Notes under the pieces: model-generated
The model's database searches: none
What the model saw: the letters and a program-made list of their open reading frames with translations, nothing else
What the model was told of the DNA's origin: nothing
Assembly: GCA_026874595.1 (NCBI GenBank)
Contig: CM049307.1
Span: 59,714,870 to 59,778,869, forward strand
Length of the DNA: 64,000 bases
Source of the DNA: Sipunculus nudus
Lineage: Eukaryota; Annelida; Sipuncula; Golfingiida; Sipunculidae
Direction: 5' to 3'
In this document: positions 1 through 11,194 of the stretch, piece by piece
Numbering within the stretch: the first letter of the stretch is position 1
How the letters are laid out: the number at the start of each line of letters is the position of its first letter
Translations under genes and position numbers: made by a program

Positions 1-36
1 GAAGGACAAAATTTACATTTTATCCAAGACCAAGTT

Positions 37-477
37 GTTGTGGCTCTGTAGTATGTACAGAGTTACAGGCCTCTGCCTTCATTTTATCGAAGGGACAGAG
101 CACATATAGCTGCATACAACAGTCTGCGCAGCACTGGGTGCAACTTGTAATCCTGTGTGTTGGGTGCTTGTCCTAGTGACCAGACCACTGCATAGTCACA
201 CAAAGGATTGTTTTAGCCTGTGTATGATGTACATGTATGTATTACCTTTCAGCTGAGTGAGCCAGGAGGTTAGCAGTGATGAAGTAACCCAAGCTTACCA
301 CTGGCTGAAACAATCACGCTTGCTATCTAAGACGGGCACCTAACACGCAGGGTCACAATATGTGCTGTGCAGACCGTTGAATACGCTCCGTCCGATAGAT
401 AAATGAAGGCACAGACTGACTCGGTCTGGGCCTCTGTATTTATATATATGTACTACAGAGCCACAACTGGGGCTACA
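37..477. mobile_element. MITE, family A copy 1
   Basis: Terminal inverted repeats begin GTTGTGGCTCTGTAGTA and end with its complement, TACTACAGAGCCACAAC. The arms extend about 65 bases with gaps and include CTGCCTTCATTTTATC. The interior shares CTTTCAGCTG, GCAGTGATGA and CTGAAACAATCA with copy 2, in the same order. No coding capacity. The target duplication is unclear. Confidence 0.7.
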
Positions 478-693
478 TTTTTGCCCCATTTAATTCAACC
501 ATTTTTGCACCTCTTTATGTGAAATCAATGGTAGTAAAAATTTAGATAATACAGAATTATTATATTATTAATAAGATCCCAATCTCCCACTGTTGTGATC
601 ACTGAAGAAAAATTTTCTTATTCTCTAATTTTCTTTATTGAAACTTTTTTAAGTTTTAGAGTATACATATTTGAATTCAAGGCAGTCAACTCT

Positions 694-1147
694 GTTGTGA
701 ACACAGAGCCACAGGTCCCTGCCTTCATTTATCTAGCGGACAGGAGTAGGCTACACCTGATGTTTGGTGCCTTTCCCAGTGCCCATTGTTCTGAGCAGTA
801 CATGCATGTGTTACATCATCACTGGTGCATGGTGTGTGTGTCCTGTAACTGGACCACTGAATACAAACAACCACTGCCTACAGGCAGCAGTTGCTACCAA
901 GGTAACACACTGGATCCTTTCAACTGGCCATGCACATGTATCACATTTCAGCTGGGTGCACCAGTAAGTTGGCAGTGATGATGTAACCTGTGCAGTGCAC
1001 ATGGCTAGCCTGAAACAATCATCAGCCAATCACCAGCTGCTTAACCAGAGGCTAAATGTACCCAAAGTGGGTACAATGTTGTCACCTGCATGCGCTCCTG
1101 TCCGCTAGATAAATGAAGGCAGTGACCTGTGGCTCTGTGTTTACAAC
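694..1147. mobile_element. MITE, family A copy 2
   Basis: Inverted arms of about 60 bases: GTTGTGAACACAGAGCCACA at the left is matched at 1090-1147, including CTTCATTTATCTAGCGGAC in both arms. The arms are better preserved than in copy 1. The 127-aa open frame from 595 runs through the element and is not a gene. Confidence 0.75.
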
Positions 1148-1400
1148 AGCTGATACAGAAACAATTACATCATCTGATAACCAGTGATAACCACTGATAA
1201 CAATGATCAAGCCAGCCAGTGTTCCCGTAACAGTTGAGGGAGCCACTATAGAACGCGGGCTTCGCTTGTATTGAGGAACATATAAATAAAATTGTCACCT
1301 TATTTATTGTCACCTCTCATTCCCTATTTTAACTCCTACTTTTCCCTGTAGATGTCCCTACACTCAACTCTTCTAACATAAACAACTACTAAGCATCAGA

Positions 1401-1475
1401 AGTCGCCTGAATCGAGAATCGAACCTACGATCTCTGGACTAGGAACCCTACACGCTACTAAGTTAGCCGTGAAGA
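1401..1475 (-). repeat. tRNA-derived SINE head
   Basis: Read on the minus strand, a degenerate A box (GGCTAACTTAGTAG) precedes a perfect B box (GGTTCGATTC) at tRNA-like spacing. The body does not fold into a complete cloverleaf with acceptor pairing, so this is a SINE or tRNA relic and not a working tRNA. Confidence 0.5.
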
Positions 1476-2039
1476 CGAGATACCAGCAGGAGCAAGTTTG
1501 TTCATTTATATCTGCAATTGAAGAGGCATCTATCGCGAAAATGGGAAACCATTTACTATTTTAACAGGAAAATTAAGCTTTAGGTGGGGGCTCCGCCCCA
1601 ACACCCCCGTTCAGACGGGCAACCCAGGTTCCCCAGACCCCTCCTCCTCTAATATAATAAACTCCAGCTATGAGCAAAATTAAATACGGGAATTCTGAGG
1701 AAAATGATATGTATTGGCCTTTTCCAGGAAACAATTTATTATGCGACACCCGTTTTACCGGCGGTAGGCTGAAGCCCGGTTTCTATAGTTCTGCCCAGTT
1801 GAGGATTTTCAGTTCAGTCTTGGGGCAAAGAGCTAGAGGGTACACTATAGAGTACAGTACAGTACACACCCATTCCTCCCAGCCGGACCCGTCTCCATGG
1901 ACCTTTCGCTTTCCTCTGCCGGACCTAGAAGACATGTCTGCTGTCTTGCTTAGACATCAGCGTCCTGTTGGTTGTATAATCTTCCTGTGCTGACCATACA
2001 GTTTATATATCATCATTTATGCAGTGCAAGCAAGTTTGA

Positions 2040-2135
2040 CAACTGGCGCGGTATCTGCAAACCGGAAGTGTGAAACTTTGTTATTATCCGGGCACTTCCA
2101 ACATGGCTGCGCCCATGTTGGCAGGTACCAACTTG
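2040..2135 (+). promoter_or_regulatory. candidate TATA-less promoter and 5' UTR exon of CPLANE2
   Basis: This patch is richer in GC than its surroundings. It contains ACCGGAAGTG (consensus ETS site), an opposite-strand CACTTCC, and AACATGGCTGC (YY1-like). It ends in ATGTTGGCAG followed by GTACCA, a usable splice donor. CPLANE2 needs an untranslated exon upstream of its acceptor at 5163, and this is the best candidate seen on the plus strand. No transcript evidence is available, and the donor is weak. Confidence 0.4.
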
Positions 2136-2595
2136 ACAACCTAGTAACAACTGTCTCAACCTGCGTCTAGAAAAGTAATTATTCTGAAATATTACTGATC
2201 GCAGTATTCTTCAAAATGTGTTCTTTAAATTAATCGTGGGGTTTGTAGTTAATATTTTGTGACAACAGAAAAAAAACCATTGACATGGATTGTTGATTTA
2301 CATGAGATGATGTCTGAGGCCCTCAGTTGACATGGTTGAGCCTTGAGGAACCTATCACCTGTGACAGCCACTGACATGACAGGTTCACATGAAAAAGAAA
2401 AGGGGGTTCGAATGTCAAACGCCTCACGCACCTCATTTTGAGCGACACTTCAGAAATTACACGTTAAAAATTAATTTTCCAATAATAGATCCAACTTACT
2501 CCTTTGTAAGTTAATTATTTCCCATATCCGTCTCATGTAGACATAGACACCAATACTTTTTTTCAGCCTAATCCAACTCGCCCCAATGGCAGTGG

Positions 2596-3052
2596 TCCCC
2601 CTAAACACCCAAAACACCGGTGTTTTAGGTATCTGTGATGAAACACCCACTTAACTTCAAACCTGAACCCAAAACATAACACCAATCGATAAATAATCAT
2701 CTGATGAATATATCTCTGCAATATTGTTTCATAAATTTATGACACAAAGATAAAAACGAGTGTTTCGTGCTGTGGTCATTTCACGGGTGCCCATGGCAGC
2801 CATTTATGCGAGCTATAACCCTGCCCCCTAGTGGCACAAGTCGCAATCAAGCAGCGCACTTGTCAGTTGTACAAAACACTATTGCTTTCTTTTATTTTAC
2901 AGAATAGTGGCACAATTCTGCATTAACATATGCAAAAGATGATGATTTATTAACTGATACCAGTGTTTTGCTTCAAATTCGAATTTTAAAGGGTGTTTCA
3001 TGGTGTTTTGTCACACATAACCAAAACACTAGTGTTTTGGGTTTAGGCGGAT
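2596..3052. mobile_element. MITE with palindromic ends
   Basis: The left end CCCCCTAAACACCC is followed by AAAACACCGGTGTTTT; the right end mirrors it as AAAACACTAGTGTTTT followed by GGGTTTAGGCGG. A second inner match is GATGAAACACCC against GGGTGTTTCATGG. Each arm therefore carries its own perfect palindrome. About 457 bp, noncoding. Confidence 0.65.
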
Positions 3053-3555
3053 CCTTTAGGCAGACCCAAGTCAGAGAGCATGTTCAGAATCTGGTCTATA
3101 TTTAGAGAATGAAAAATATATTTTCTCTGTTACTTCCTCATATTAGTTTCCTGTGTACTTCACTAGATGTCTCTGCTTTCATGGCATGAATTGTTGATGA
3201 ATATCAAGTCATCTCTGTTTGGAATCAAACCAACAATCTCATGAGCTGTGGAAGACAAGATACTGAATGGGTGCTTTAGGTCTATTTATGTCTAGTTGCC
3301 AGTGCCATCAACAGGAAATATCACTTCAATCAGGGCTTTCAAGAATGTGAGGGTGAGCGTCAGTGATGCTGGAAAACTCTTTTGGATGCTCGGTTCATGG
3401 TGTACAAGCATCTGATGGGATATGCAAAATTTAGGCTGTATAGGCCTGAGAGGAACAAAGTTTGCCCTTGGCACAGTCACTGACAACCGCCAGCCGTACG
3501 TTGCTACAGTATGTTCCACTTGACCCACAGGGTGCAAGTGCTACAGCCATGTATG

Positions 3556-4197
3556 GTTAGAGTTTAACTCACAGATCATTGAACATAACTGTTCAAATAC
3601 ATTTAGGCACATATTCCCTGTATAGCATGAAGACACCACATAACCCCTACATATTATCATTAATACAGAGGAGAAGAAGCAATACCTCCTTTTCATTACA
3701 GTAAGTGCCTATACTTTCAGACATAAATTGAGGTATTGACCTGTTATGTCTGGAAGATACCAATAGCCCGGGGGAGAAGAAGCAATACCTCATTTTCTTT
3801 ACAGTAATTAATTTTTGTCCCTGTGGAGTCCATAGACGCATCTGTATTAATGATAACATATAGGGGTTATTTGGCGTTTTCATGCTACACAAGGAATGCA
3901 CAGGGGCCTGGACAGTTGATTGGTAAAACACTGGCTCTCTCCGCTGGCAACCTGAGTTCGATCCCCTGCATGGCTATGAGAGTGGGTTATAGGTGCCTGT
4001 CCAAGGCCCGTGATTTTCTCCAGGTTCTCTTGTTTCCTCCACCTCAAAAGGCTACCATGTGCCATCATCTGAGCCATGAATAGTGCCTTGATTCTTTAAT
4101 AACTATACAATCCATGTAAAATAAATAAGTTTATATAAATATGTGCCCAAATGTATTTGAACAGTTCTGTCCAATGATCCGTGTGTTAAATTCTCAC
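3556..4197. mobile_element. fold-back MITE with arms over 100 bp, interrupted by a SINE
   Basis: The outer arm (from GTTAGAGTTTAACTCACAG at 3556) is matched in inverted orientation at 4140-4197. It continues inward through GTTCAAATACATTT, then AGCATGAAGAC...ATTAATACAGA (3625-3670) against 3840-3885. The right arm is split at about 3900 by a SINE. Inside, GGAGAAGAAGCAATACCTC occurs twice in direct orientation (about 3670 and 3771). Confidence 0.75.
3901..4138 (+). mobile_element. tRNA-derived SINE, family B copy 1
   Basis: A tRNA-like head (GTTGATTGGTAAAACACTGG; B box GAGTTCGATCCC) is followed by a body with GATTTTCTCCAGGTTCTC and a 3' end TAAAATAAATAAGTTTATA. It matches the copy at 37157 along its whole length. 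It is inserted in the right arm of the fold-back MITE, so it is younger than that element. Confidence 0.8.
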
Positions 4198-5163
4198 TGT
4201 GGCTCAAGCAGTATGTATTGTAGCAACACCGCCGGCTGCCTCAAACAAATCAGTTGGCCCTGTAAACAATGCGCTGACATCTGACGCCATATATATTAAA
4301 GGGACATTATCAGGAGCAATATTATACTTATTCTTTCAGACTATCAGTTCATGTTTGATACAAAAGTTTCCAGGCAAAACTATCCAGGGACACGGTCTCA
4401 GTACCTTCCTTTGAGCCGTTTAACACCTTTTATGGTTTTGCGTGTTTGTAAACACAGTCTGCATGTGTGTGTTTACAATAATAAGGCCGCGAGGCTGGAG
4501 GTCTGATTTTACACATGCACATCAGATAACATGCAATGTTTCAGCCAGTGGGAACAAGTATTACATTTTTGGGGCCAAGTTAGGGCATCTTCTGATAGAC
4601 ACATGTTTTGGCCAAGGCAGTGCATGCAGTCCTATGCACTGTGTTTATGTTGTCGAGAACCTGTGATTGTGCCCAATCCACTGTTTTTAACATTTGTGTA
4701 CAGGAGTAAGCCAACAGTTTCAGGGGAAAATTTTGGCAGGTACCAATTTATTTAAAAGAAAAGACGCTATTTTTCATGTTAATTTAACATGCTTTATAGG
4801 TGATTGGGCCCTTTTAATAATGATCAAATAAAGATATAACTGGACACAATTTCTAAACATATAATGATTTTACAAATTTCACAATGGCATAAAATAAATA
4901 AATATTCACTTTTAAACAATCATTCATATTTCTACATGGATCATCTTGCCCTGGGACTTATGCATAAGGGGCTGTCCAACATTTTTGAATGTGCGCCCTA
5001 TACCCTTCAAATTTTTTTTTCTATTGAAAGCCCTACTTCAATGTAAATGTTTCAGATTTGTCCTTTCCCCGAAATGGTTAATTAAATATATTCTTCCAAA
5101 GGGAGAAACCTTCAGGCAAATATAATGATCCATGGCCACTTGTTATTATTATTTATTTTTCAG

Positions 5164-5179
5164 GTTTTAATTCTGCACA
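5164..5179 (+). other. CPLANE2: 5' UTR portion of CPLANE2 start exon
   Basis: A T-rich tract ending in TTTTTCAG (to 5163) is a good 3' splice site 16 bases before the ATG. The start exon is therefore not the first exon of the transcript. Confidence 0.65.
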
Positions 5180-8100
5180 ATGTCTGGCGTTGCCACTTAC
5201 ATAGATACCAGTTGGTATGTGAGCACAGAAGGAAAGGAGATCTTGTCCTCTCTACTGACCAGAAACAAAACCAAAAGGAAAACATTTGGTGAGTTTATCT
5301 TATGACAACCTTATATATTTATAAAGGGCATAATAAACTCAGAGGATGTGGCTATGTTTGCCTAATAAAATTCAGTGCCATATTTAAACAAATAAATGAG
5401 ACTTTATAATTAAACACTTTTTGAAGAAACTATTCAAACTAACCCCAATTTAGGTATAAACATTAGCTCATCATGACAAGATTTGCTGATTTCAGGCAAA
5501 CTTAAAATAAAACTTTAAGCATATTTACACTGCCAATGAAATATTGTGATAGTATATATCCTTATTTTTTCATTTATACAGCATATGACTTTAGTTGAGT
5601 GTGCCCACTTGCAAAAATCCTGTTACATCTGGCCATGCACAAATAAGTGTCAATTGCTTTTGCTTCTAGGTGATTTGAGTATGTTCCATCCATGTGGGCA
5701 GTTTCAAATCCTTCAGTCTCTGGCATATTTGATTTCACTTTTTTATGCTTTTGCCCAGAAACTAAACATATTACCATAACAGTTGTCACAACTTCTTATA
5801 TTTGCACTGCATAGATATCTGCTGGGCACCCAGTGTTTACTTGGATGCATCCTTTAAAGCCAACTATTCATGTGCCTTATCTGTATAATTTATGTGATTT
5901 TTTGGCTTACTCTGTATAAAAGAGGCATGTTTTTATGAAAGGTTTTAGGGAATATCCTTAGTTAATTATCATCAGATGTTGGAATAGGCTCCTTTAATAG
6001 TTTAGAAAATGTTCTGAGTATTAAATGATAATCTTCTTTTCAGGTCTATTGGAGAAGCCCAGCCTGCCTCCCCAGACAGCTCCTGATGAGTACAAGTACA
6101 AGATATTTGTGGTTGGTCGTGGTGGGGTTGGTAAAACCAGTACCATAGCCAAACTTGCTGGACACACCATACCCCACATATACAATGAAACACCCGGTAA
6201 AGATTTGTCTTAATTTATGCTTTTATTTATACTGTGATATATTCTCTGGTTGCCTTTTTGTTGGCAAGGTTTTCAGATTTGCAATATTCACAAAAAGGAA
6301 TTATTGCAAAATTAAAACCTTTCTGAATATGAGGTCCTGTTGTAGAAGGCAAGTTGAAAGATAAAGGTTGATATTAAGAATAATAATAGTTTTTGTATTT
6401 TCAAAGATTAACACTGGGTATTATAAATGATGTAAGATATTTCCAATTATCTGCCATTAATGAACAAAAGTTTCTACATGGTTGATGTTCCACTGGGTAA
6501 GTGTGCAATTTTTAAGATCTTATGTATATATTATTTCATACAATTAATTCATATATTAGAGGTTATACCCTGTAACATAGGTCTTATGTATGGTGAGGTC
6601 ATGAAAATTGAACTCTTACAAAACGCCAAAAAAGTGAAAAACACAAAATTGTAACTCCGTGAGTATGAAGCCAACCACAGTAAGTGGTGTTTCACTCCCT
6701 TTAGTATTATTTAGCTCGATTGTACACAGACCTCAGAGTCATCATTTATAGAATGTAATTTATGAATTTTTATCATGCACCAGGTTTCCGGTCCATGTGA
6801 ATTGTACTTCACTTTTAATTAAAGGCCCAACCTCGAATGATTAAATTTGTATAGCTAACAGTTATCAGCAGTATTTCACATGACCCTTGACTGACCAAGA
6901 TTGTATCATACACTTTTTGTCACAGGTATCCAGACTACAGCAGTACACTGGCCAGCCAAGATGACAGATATTAACAAAGTGGTCATGTTTAACCTGGAAT
7001 TCTGGGATGCTGGAGAAAACTCACTCAAGAAATTTGACAACATTCTTCCAGTGAGAAATACTTATTGTAAATATAACTGTATTTTCCATGACTCAGATGT
7101 TGGGGCTTAGAAGTCTGTAGAGTTAGAGGAAACTGGATTACTCTCACAGCTACTTCGGGAATTACTGTCTCACATCTGAAAAAAAAACCATTCCAATCAG
7201 ACTGAAAATTTTTAAACAGGATGCAAAATGTCCTGAATATTTAATTTCCAATCAGGCATTTGTGAAAATTTATTACAAAAATAAATATTCTAAAATGGTG
7301 AGAAGTTCATGAATGGTAATTCTGTGACACACTCACAGATGATGTGATTATGTTATTATGCAAGTTACCAAGTCATCAGCAAATTATGTACCAGGAAATC
7401 ATGCCAGTCCTGGATATATAAAATTATCACTCAAATATTTGCAATTTCAATTTAATGAAAAGAAATTCCAAGAAATAATTCACAATCCTATGGCAGTAAT
7501 CACGACTTCTGAAATATTACCACAGTGCTGCATACAATTTCTGATGTCCAAGATGTTCCAACCACCATCTATGATAGACATCTCATAAATGAAGCCTCCC
7601 CTGTACAGAGGGTAGGGAAAGGGGTTGATTAGCATATTTCTGTATTAATATTTGGAACAATTTTTTTCAGATATGGGCTTTCTTAGTCCCATCTGAGTGC
7701 AATACCGTCTACCGGTATTTGATTTTTTCTTTTTCTTTATTCATGTTATCTGCCTGTGTCTGTGATAAATCTCTAATATATCTGAAATAGGTGACAGACT
7801 TTCACCTGATATGTATTTATTTTGACTTGCGTCTTAAGTCCTACACTCAATGGGTGATTCCTCTGTATTCCTCAGATCTGCTAACATTGGTTTCCAATAT
7901 AGCTGACTTTGAAAAACTGACCTTTGAGCACAGTAATAGTCATAGGTTACAAATTTGGACCTGATATTTATTTTTGACCTTGACCTTATGGTAAAGGTCT
8001 TGCACTCCAAGGCTGATCCCCCATTTTCACCAGGTTCTTTCCCAGTTGTGCTAGTTCTGCAGTTTTGATGATTTTCCAAAACTGACTGAAAGAGTAATAA

Positions 8101-9158
8101 TCACAGGTAAAAGATTTATACCTGATATTTGTTATCCAACAAAATAGCACATTTTGGCAATCCTTATTACTGCTCATTTGCAGGTAACCAGATAGGGGAG
8201 GCTTCCCTTGCAATCGCTGACATCTAGTTGAACTCAGAATATGAATGATTTTATGTTTTAATATAAATATCTAAATTATAATACTGATGTACGTTATATC
8301 TTTTCAGGCGTGTAAAGATTCCATGGATGCTGCCTTGTTCCTGTTCTCCTTCACAGACAAGTCAGGATTCCTGGATCTGCCACAACAGGTTTCTCGTATC
8401 TGTGATACTGACACAAATGCCTGCAAGCTCATAGTTGGAACTAAGTGAGACATGTTTATCTGCTGTCATGATATTGATAATTTAATGCAAGAAAATCATG
8501 TTTCAGTCTAGTTCATTGAGTGAACTTCCAAGTTGTCTATTATGAATTTTAGTATAAATAATGGAAAGGTAAATTATACCTGCAAGAGTTACAGGGAAAT
8601 AACAGAAAGAATTATCTTCAATCATTAAATAGCTACATTGTAAATCTGTTTCTCATGTAATAATGATTACTATTAGGATTCAGTAGGAGAATTTTGCACA
8701 TCCAAACAATATTCAATGCTGCCATCTGGTGTTGGCAAAGATAACTACAAAATTTGTAATTTTCATTAAATTGACATGACACCTAAATGGAGTAATGCCC
8801 TATCAAATACATTTTATATGGTAAATGAAAACACAAATTTACCATCAATACAAATGTACCAGCACATTTCACATGATTGTTATAAATGATTACTTACTTT
8901 TATATTTTCAGATACGACTTACATTCCAAGACAGAAGTCACAGTGAAAGACCTTGGGGAGTTTGAGCAACAGTGGCGCCTCCCTGTGATGAGAATATGCA
9001 ACAGGACAGAAGGCTCTCAGTCAGGGGAGAGCATGTTGAATGAAGTTGCACCAATCCTGACCGCCATTTGTGAACAAGTGTGGCATAGAGATCAAATTCT
9101 TTCAGGCAAAGTGGCTGCCTCTGACTTATCAAGTGAACCAAAAATTACATTCTGCTAA
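5180..9158 (+). CDS. CPLANE2: CPLANE2/RSG1 Rab-like small GTPase (5 coding exons)
   Basis: Coding exons are 5180-5288, 6044-6196, 6926-7050, 8308-8444 and 8912-9158. All junctions are GT-AG with matching phases, giving 771 nt and 256 aa, very close to the human RSG1 length of about 258. Visible motifs: P-loop GRGGVGKTS at residues 61-69, G3 WDAGE at 114-118, G4 variant TKYD at 174-177, and the family-typical stretches GIQTT..WPAK and FLFSFTD. The short basic N-terminus (TEGKEILSSLL...KRKTFG) also matches RSG1. In vertebrates the protein binds FUZZY within the CPLANE complex and acts in basal-body maturation and transport into cilia; that role is family knowledge, not visible here. The start is the first in-frame ATG after a splice acceptor at 5163, so there is at least one untranslated upstream exon. 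The termination codon is 9156-9158. The gene converges on the cPLA2 gene downstream. Confidence 0.95.
6197..6925 (+). other. CPLANE2 intron 2
   Basis: GTAAAG donor to CACAG acceptor. AT-rich; no feature seen. Confidence 0.85.
7051..8307 (+). other. CPLANE2 intron 3
   Basis: GTGAGA donor to TTTTCAG acceptor. It contains the imperfect direct repeats at 7790-8135. Confidence 0.85.
7790..8135. repeat. two imperfect ~165-bp direct repeats in CPLANE2 intron
   Basis: ACCTGATAT.TATTTATTTTGAC, GTCTT..GTCCT.CACTC, TTTGAAAAACTGA and AGTAATA.TCA.AGGT recur in the same order, with units beginning near 7804 and 7960. Noncoding. Confidence 0.6.
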
Positions 9159-9650
9159 GCTGGTCACTGTACAAATATCTCTTCAGTGAAATCTCACCTG
9201 ATGAACACCCTGCCATCATGACCTCCTGGCTAGGACATCTCTTTTTTGGTCCCTGTCTTATGTGTATCACATAAAACATCTCCCATTAATACAACCACCC
9301 TGCCAACAGGACCAATTGTTGCTGGTGTTCATGTAATCAAGATATCACTGTATATGCATCTCAGAAATGCTCATATTAGTGATATTTTATCATTCAAATT
9401 GACCAAAGACCGTGAGAAATAGTGGTGTTTTTATCCCATATAAGTTGAAATGAGCAGTGTCATACCCTGCACTGTAATAGATCAGCAGCTGTAATGACAT
9501 ACATGCTGAATTTGCCACACAGTACTAGTTCAGGATTTACGTAGCAGTGAGATTTCATCAAATATTTTATTAATTTAGGGTAGAGCTTACACTGATTAGC
9601 AGGTTTCCATTCTTGCAAGAATGTTCAATAAATGCAACCAGGGTTTGTGG
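9159..9650 (+). other. CPLANE2: CPLANE2 3' UTR with polyadenylation signal
   Basis: The first good AATAAA after the CPLANE2 stop is at 9627-9632, giving a 3' UTR of about 490 bases. A short inverted-repeat element (9184-9349) lies inside it. Use of a later signal cannot be excluded. Confidence 0.5.
9184..9349. mobile_element. short inverted-repeat element (pogo-like ends) in CPLANE2 3' UTR
   Basis: The left end CAGTGAAATCTCACCTGATG with GAACACC is matched by the right end, whose complement reads CAGTGATATCTTGATTACAT then GAACACC. CAGTG...CACTG termini followed by TA suggest a Tc1/mariner, pogo-type MITE. A relative lies at 47998. Confidence 0.55.
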
Positions 9651-10584
9651 CATATCAAACTTGGGAGAATATGAAATTTTATTTTTCGTTTTGTTTCGTC
9701 TCAGGGTAGTTGAAATAGTGTGTGCCATTTATGTGAATTTTCCCTTGAACATTCTTAATAACCACATAAAGTTATAACAAATATAAGACTACAACTTTGT
9801 TTTTGGTTGACTTTTCACCGTTCTCAACTTATATTTGCTCCAAAACCTTAAACTTCTTTATCGTCACAGAAGGCCCTTCTTAATCCATTAATTGAACTAT
9901 AGGTAATCTGTACAAGGTCAGTCTGATTCTACAATGTGTTGCATATTCAGTGTATATACAATGTCTCATATATATTCAGTGTCTCACAAAAATGGCAAAT
10001 GTATCTCACATTTCAAATGCATTAAAGATGAAATTTCTGTTCTTTTAATACCTCCTGTGTTACTATAACAAGTTCTCCAGGTACTCTGAATAATAAGCCA
10101 TAACAATATGATGATACAATGCCATGTATGTGGGTCATTTTTATTGGGTTACTTATCATGGTATCTGAGCATGACAGGAAATGAGCAAATGAGCAGTAAA
10201 GAGGTGACCAGCTTTTGAGTTATAGTGAGGATAAATCTCTGGATACTTAAAAAGCTTTCATTATCGGTTAACATTGACTGATATGTTGGCCCCCATACAA
10301 TGTTCAATGCAGCAGGAAAATAGTTTTGAAATTGTGCTACCATTTATGTACCCCCAAGTTTTTTTGTTTCTGATTCATGAAGAACTACTGCAGATTATCT
10401 GTGGGGGAAAACAGTATTGTGTTTCTGTTAATTTCTTTAGAAATTCCTTAAGAAAGATTATTTATTGGCATTCTGCCCCCAAGGGAGCAGCAACAGTGGG
10501 GGTTGTCCATGGTAGCAAGATTGTAAGGGGAATTGTGTATTGACCAATCATATTATATAAGCAGACAAACAAACCCTTTTACAT

Positions 10585-11194
10585 ATCATTGATGTATTTA
10601 TTTTCACATTTTATATAAAAAAAATAAAATATGAAAAATATGGCAATTTTGTACAGTGTGTAACGACATAAGAATGATGCATGCATGAACGAGAACAATT
10701 AGCATACTGATTAGTATTTGTCAAGATGATCATGATGATATGATATAGCCCAAGGAATTATATTCCAGTTTAAAAAAGTACAGGACTTCACTCATTAAAT
10801 ATAATTTCAGTCATTTCCTGCAACTGTGTCCATTATCACAATATTGAATTGTCATATTCATAAGAGTCCATGTTATGATATCAGTGATCTCATTATAAAT
10901 TTAAAGAAGTTAGGTAAATGGATGACCATTAATTTATTCATAGTCTTTTCATGATCATATTAATTTTGCACAATCAATACTTTTGCAGTTGTGACTGAAG
11001 TCGGTGATGCTGAAGTGTAAAATAGTGAATTCCTTGTAACACACACACACACACTTGCAGGATATAATTACAGTATTCTGGTCTCATGTTTTCACAGGCA
11101 GTTTCATTCGTACAAACCCATCTATATCAATATAACTTAACAATAAATATAAACATTTTGTCTTTTTAAGACCACACTTTTTCTAGAACAATTT
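10585..11194 (-). other. PLA2G4A: cPLA2 3' UTR with polyadenylation signal
   Basis: On the minus strand the first good AATAAA after the stop is at 10602-10597, giving a 3' UTR of about 600 bases. It is AT-rich, with several ATTTA-like pentamers, which in other animals often mark labile mRNAs. A short (CA)7 run is at 11041-11054. Confidence 0.5.

Noticed and set aside
595-978. 127-aa open frame near the left edge
   Set aside because: It runs across the second MITE and its flank, has no family motif, and its length is explained by the low-stop repeat sequence.
1401-1475. Functional tRNA gene on the minus strand
   Set aside because: The B box is good, but no complete cloverleaf could be formed.
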